This document shows, piece by piece, positions 58,547 to 64,000 of a stretch of 64,000 nt of DNA (position 1 is its first letter; each line of letters begins with the position of its first letter). The notes under the pieces were generated by a model. That model searched no databases and was not told the origin of the DNA. It saw nothing but the letters and a program-made list of their open reading frames with translations. This DNA is from Gammaproteobacteria bacterium (lineage in GTDB: Bacteria > Pseudomonadota > Gammaproteobacteria > Ga0077554 > Ga007554). The stretch lies in NCBI GenBank assembly GCA_021731145.1, contig JAKFXX010000030.1:1-64000 (forward strand). The letters run 5' to 3'. A program made the translations under genes and the position numbers.

Positions 58547-59079
58547 TTAGCAAGTTCCTGCGGGGAATACACCGTTGGATTCACGGTTCGTCCGAGCCGG
58601 TTCGTTGCCTCTTCCAAAACAGTGAACACATCGGCGTAAGACAGACTATCACTCACCACCATCAGATCGATATCGCTCATCGCCGTATCCTGCCCCTTGG
58701 CTACCGACCCATAAACAAATGCGGCATTAATCTGCGCCGCCAACGGCGCCAGTGCGGCGCGCAACACATCGGCAAGCCCCGAAGTCTTCAGCACTAAACC
58801 GCGCAACTCCTCGAACACCGCTGCCGCCGCATTGGCCTGATAGTGCTTCTGATTGCCTACACGCATAACGGTCACCAATCCCGCCGCTTCAAGGCGAGCC
58901 AATTCCCGCTGCACTGCACCCATACCCGACGCCGCGAGGGCAATCATCTCATTGGCGTAAAAACTCCGGCCTGGATTGCCGAACAGCACAGCCAATACGC
59001 GCTGCTGCACTTTGGTGAAAATCGCGTCGGCAACCCCAGCCGAGTGGACTAACTGTGATTTTTTGGCTGGTGGCTTCAT
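58531..59079 (-). pseudogene. HTH-nucleotidyltransferase (MNT-like) gene truncated by an IS end
   Basis: About 182 residues remain: a winged-helix DNA-binding part (VLAVLFGNPGRSFYANEMIA, ELARLEAAGLVTVMRVGN) and a nucleotidyltransferase part with the GS-x10-D-x-D motif (VYGSVAKGQDTAMSDIDLMV). The product ends in QELANPNFS, the last residues coming from the IS1380 end, so the natural C-terminus (often tens of residues more) is lost. The ATG at 59079 is chosen because the next upstream ATG lies inside a palindrome. Residual function is possible, as both core domains are present. Confidence 0.7.
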
Positions 59080-59083
59080 TATT

Positions 59084-59115
59084 CCCATATTGGGCATGAT
59101 AAGCCCCGATATGGG
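59084..59115. promoter_or_regulatory. Operator-like palindrome before the HTH-nucleotidyltransferase gene
   Basis: CCCATATTGGG is mirrored by CCCCGATATGGG around CATGATAAG, followed by GTATACTC. The dyad lies five bases upstream of the chosen start codon of a gene whose product has a winged-helix domain, so autoregulation is plausible. Confidence 0.5.
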
Positions 59116-59317
59116 TATACTCAAGCGGGTCGGTTTTTTATTTAATGGCACTGTGTCTTCGCTGATATTGCAAGCGCGGTCTCTGTTTTGCAAAGCGCCA
59201 TAGCCCGCCAGAGCGCCCGTCCCGCATTCCATCTCATTTTGAGGAAGACGATACCAGTGCTTCTGTGGCAAAATCTAAGGCACCCTAACTACGATTTTGG
59301 CATTGAGACATATTAAG

Positions 59318-62122
<2,805 letters not shown>

Positions 62123-62175
62123 TACCCTCGTGTGCTCTCCCGCCTCGTCCAACGACAAGTGAGCCTGGAGGGGCG

Positions 62176-62209
62176 AAAGTTGGGATCATGGAGGCATGAT
62201 CCCAACTTT
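62176..62209 (+). terminator. Perfect 15-bp hairpin after acnA
   Basis: AAAGTTGGGATCATG pairs without a mismatch with CATGATCCCAACTTT around GAGG, 54 bases past the aconitase stop. The TTTA after it is short for a classical terminator, so it may equally be a stability element or a repeat. Confidence 0.55.
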
Positions 62210-62388
62210 ACATACCCAAGGACACTACTGTCCGGAGATTTCTTCAAATAAATTCAATTGCGTCAGCCAGCACAGGCGTTTCATGGTGCTTCCCTACCTC
62301 ACCTCCAGTCAGGCAGAACCCTCAACCTGGGAGCCTGCCGGACTTAGAGGATCATAGCGAAAACTGTCCTCGCTCTCCCACTTTTGCA

Positions 62389-62490
62389 GCACGACTCCAT
62401 GGATGGAGGAGGTAGAACGGTGTCTGGAACAGCCGTCGAGGAGATAGAGCAATGCATGGAGCAATTGCCGGGATGCGAACAAAATCCGGC
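62389..62490. repeat. Intergenic relative of the exoprotein repeat cassette
   Basis: CCATGGATGGAGGAGGTAGA at 62397 and AGAGCAATGCATGGAGCAAT followed by TGCCGGGATGCG at 62446 are diverged forms of the middle and end of the 99-bp cassette in the exoprotein gene. The element fills the 3' flank of the HPF gene. The rest of the spacer 62210-62388 shows nothing I recognise. Confidence 0.55.
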
Positions 62491-62494
62491 AGGC

Positions 62495-63061
62495 TCATGG
62501 GATATGGTGCTTGCCCATCAATCTCACAGTGCTGGCCCAAGGCCCTTCTTCTTCGGCTGGTTGCTCGGTAAAACGGACCTCGCTGCCAATGGTCAATTTA
62601 TCAAAGGCATCCTCCAGAACGGCATTGCGGTGAAAATTGATTTCATGCCCGTCCGCAGCCTCTATCATCCCGGCACTTCTTTCAGGAAACAGTTGCGCAA
62701 CCCGCCCATGGGAGGGCATCTCGTGGGTTTTGACGTCAGCACGCCGGCGCCGGGAGTAATCTTCCAATTGGCGCTCGACAGCATCGAAGGCATCCCGGAT
62801 TGCCACATAAACATCCTCATGGGCATGGTGTTCCGGGGAGGCGCGGCTCGCCACGATCTCTCCATTGGGCACGGTCAGATCAACCCGCACATGGTAGAGA
62901 TTGCCCTGATGATGACGCGAGTTGTGTAATTCGACCATGACGCGGCATCTCATGATGCGGTCATAAAACTCATCAAGTTTGTCAACCCTCTTGCGGACAT
63001 CAGCTTCAACCAAATCCGAGGGGGACATGTTGCGAAACGTGACTTGCAGCGGCAGTTGCAT
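62495..63061 (-). CDS. HPF/RaiA-type ribosome hibernation domain fused to a cold-shock domain
   Basis: About 188 residues. Residues 1-105 are the ribosome-associated sigma54-modulation/HPF fold (LQVTFRNMSPSDLVEADVRK, VDLTVPNGEIVASR, AIRDAFDAVERQLEDY). Residues about 115-185 are a cold-shock OB fold (GRVAQLFPERSAGMIEAADG, EINFHRNAV, GSEVRFTEQPAEEEGPWAS). I chose the second of two close ATGs because AAGGAG is six bases before it and directly abuts the first. It should bind the small subunit and RNA under stress. It is last in an operon with the DksA-like gene. Confidence 0.88.
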   Translation of the reverse strand: MQLPLQVTFRNMSPSDLVEADVRKRVDKLDEFYDRIMRCRVMVELHNSRHHQGNLYHVRVDLTVPNGEIVASRASPEHHAHEDVYVAIRDAFDAVERQLEDYSRRRRADVKTHEMPSHGRVAQLFPERSAGMIEAADGHEINFHRNAVLEDAFDKLTIGSEVRFTEQPAEEEGPWASTVRLMGKHHIP

Positions 63062-63132
63062 ATGCATCTCCTTTTCGTTTTGCTGTGAAATTTCGCAGGG
63101 TTATCCCTGTCTTGTTGCTTTTCATCTATGCC

Positions 63133-63528
63133 CTATAACCTGGGGCGCCCCTCCTCTGCGAAACCCTTTTCATGGTGATCCTGACAATCGTAACAGCGCT
63201 TTGCGGTCGGATAGACGGACAGTCGCTCGTAGCCAACCTCTCCCTCACAATCCAGGCACATGCCGTACATGCCTGTGGCGATGCGCTGCAGTGCGTCTTC
63301 GATATCACGAACTTCGTTGACGTGACGGTGGATAACAGCAAGATCCAGATCCGATAGAAGATCAGCAACGGATTCTTCTCCAATATCGTGGACGGTGGTG
63401 GCAAGGTCGATGTAGTGCTCGTTGTCCGATTGCAATAATTCCCGGCGGATTTCCTCCAGCAACGCGGCTTTTTGCGCGCGCAGCCGCGCCCGGAAGTCCG
63501 CAAGCTGTTGTTGTGATAAAAAATTCAT
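63133..63528 (-). CDS. DksA/TraR family zinc-finger protein
   Basis: A 131-residue protein with a helical coiled-coil part (about 5-85) and the C4 zinc finger CLDCEGEVGYERL..., Cys near 92, 95, 113 and 116 (C-x2-C-x17-C-x2-C). Family members bind the RNA polymerase secondary channel and alter transcription with ppGpp. It is shorter than DksA (151) and lacks its usual DxxDxA tip in clear form (DLLSDLDLAVI is present instead). The gene starts one base after the stop of the DUF6763-like gene; GGAGGG is its ribosome site. Confidence 0.88.
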   Translation of the reverse strand: MNFLSQQQLADFRARLRAQKAALLEEIRRELLQSDNEHYIDLATTVHDIGEESVADLLSDLDLAVIHRHVNEVRDIEDALQRIATGMYGMCLDCEGEVGYERLSVYPTAKRCYDCQDHHEKGFAEEGRPRL

Positions 63529-63529
63529 G

Positions 63530-63871
63530 TTAGCCCTCCTCTTCTATCGATCCTTGGCCTGGCCGTTCTTCACCGGTACTTCGCACCTCCTCCATGGGCT
63601 CTGACCACTCTTTGGGTTCCATATCGGTTTCCTCATACCCCAAATCATCCCGCTCAACACCGTCCACGGGTCCGGTCCAATCTTCCGGGGCTTCGATCAA
63701 TTCCACATCCATGTCATACCACGCGTCCAAATCCAGCGACTCCACGTCTCCGTCGAAATGCTGAATATCGACAACACGGTCAGTCTCGTCCACAACAATC
63801 ACCTGGAATTCCTGACCTTTATCCAAATGCCGGTACCAGTTTCCTACCATCGGATCGTTCTCGGTCGGCAT
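63530..63871 (-). CDS. Small acidic protein, DUF6763-like
   Basis: About 113 residues, very acidic. The conserved half reads DPMVGNWYRHLDKGQEFQVI, VDIQHFDGDVESLDLDAWY and EDWTGPVDGVERDDLGYEET. I recall this as DUF6763; the function is unknown. The ATG at 63871 follows AGGGGG; upstream in-frame codons add residues with no such support. It heads the stress operon and has an FNR-type site and a TATAGT box upstream. Confidence 0.75.
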   Translation of the reverse strand: MPTENDPMVGNWYRHLDKGQEFQVIVVDETDRVVDIQHFDGDVESLDLDAWYDMDVELIEAPEDWTGPVDGVERDDLGYEETDMEPKEWSEPMEEVRSTGEERPGQGSIEEEG

Positions 63872-63914
63872 TGATTTACCCCCTGCACAATTCCCTTGTT
63901 TTCCGCGTAGGTTC

Positions 63915-63976
63915 ACTATAATCACAAAATCGATTCAGAAGAAAGCTGATTAAACAATTTGTTTGATCTAAATCAA
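63915..63976 (-). promoter_or_regulatory. FNR-type site and -10 box upstream of the stress operon
   Basis: TTGATCTAAATCAA (63963-63976) is a perfect TTGAT-N4-ATCAA site. On the minus strand TATAGT (63915-63920) is a good -10 hexamer whose centre is 52 bases from the centre of the site, matching a class I position near -61.5. TATAAT overlaps on the plus strand, so a gene beyond the window could also use the site. Confidence 0.6.
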
Positions 63977-64000
63977 ACAAGGCGCAGATACTTGCCTTTC

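Overview
The window looks like a chromosomal segment of a gammaproteobacterium with moderately high GC content. The basis is conserved gene order: initiator tRNA-rimP-nusA-infB-rbfA-truB-rpsO-pnp, rpoE-rseA-rseB-rseC-mucD, lepA-lepB-DUF4845-rnc-era-recO-pdxJ-acpS, nadB divergent from rpoE, and yebC-ruvC-ruvA. An archaeal-type AMP phosphorylase gene set, three perfect FNR-type sites and a small c-type cytochrome would suit a facultatively anaerobic chemolithotroph or methylotroph (Chromatiales-like). That lifestyle is inference; no species can be named from the sequence.

Layout. 1-0.6 kb: a small cytochrome c. 0.6-20.8 kb: almost unbroken housekeeping operons on the minus strand (RNA turnover, translation initiation, ribosome maturation, signal peptidase, envelope-stress sigma factor). 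21-30 kb: nadB, an exported small protein, a nitroreductase, ruvA/ruvC/yebC, nadA, aspS, DUF502 and an FmdB-type protein; short palindromic repeats mark the joints and ruvB is absent. 30-35 kb: an Atm1-type ABC exporter and a large membrane patatin with a small membrane partner. 35-38.7 kb: AMP phosphorylase, PRPP-synthetase-like protein and DUF1614, with an FNR site upstream and a long inverted repeat inside.

38.7-41.7 kb: the most unusual region. A cytoplasmic subtilase with an intact catalytic triad, a 66-residue Cys-pair protein and a PatG-type (cyanobactin maturation) domain protein are followed by two short ORFs with a shared N-terminus (P-[GR]-F-T-A-x-x-S-L), an identically placed Arg-Arg-Asn and different Cys-rich C-termini, and then by a leader-only 22-residue ORF. 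This reads as a ribosomally synthesised peptide (RiPP) cassette. It is preceded by a perfect FNR box and flanked by a degenerate copy of the 3' end of the DUF1614 gene, which looks like a footprint of insertion.

41.7-59.3 kb: accessory region. It holds an SDR enzyme, a DUF2278/lamin-tail-like protein, a ParD/ParE-type toxin-antitoxin pair, transposase debris, a two-partner secretion system (TpsB plus a ~3170-residue FHA/CdiA-like exoprotein carrying four in-frame copies of a repeat cassette, then a lipoprotein), a REP-associated tyrosine transposase between two arrays of GGGGTCA/TGACCCC units, and an HTH-nucleotidyltransferase gene cut short by an IS1380-type remnant. 59.3-64 kb: aconitase A, then a stress operon on the minus strand (DUF6763-like protein, DksA/TraR-like protein, HPF fused to a cold-shock domain) with a perfect FNR box upstream.
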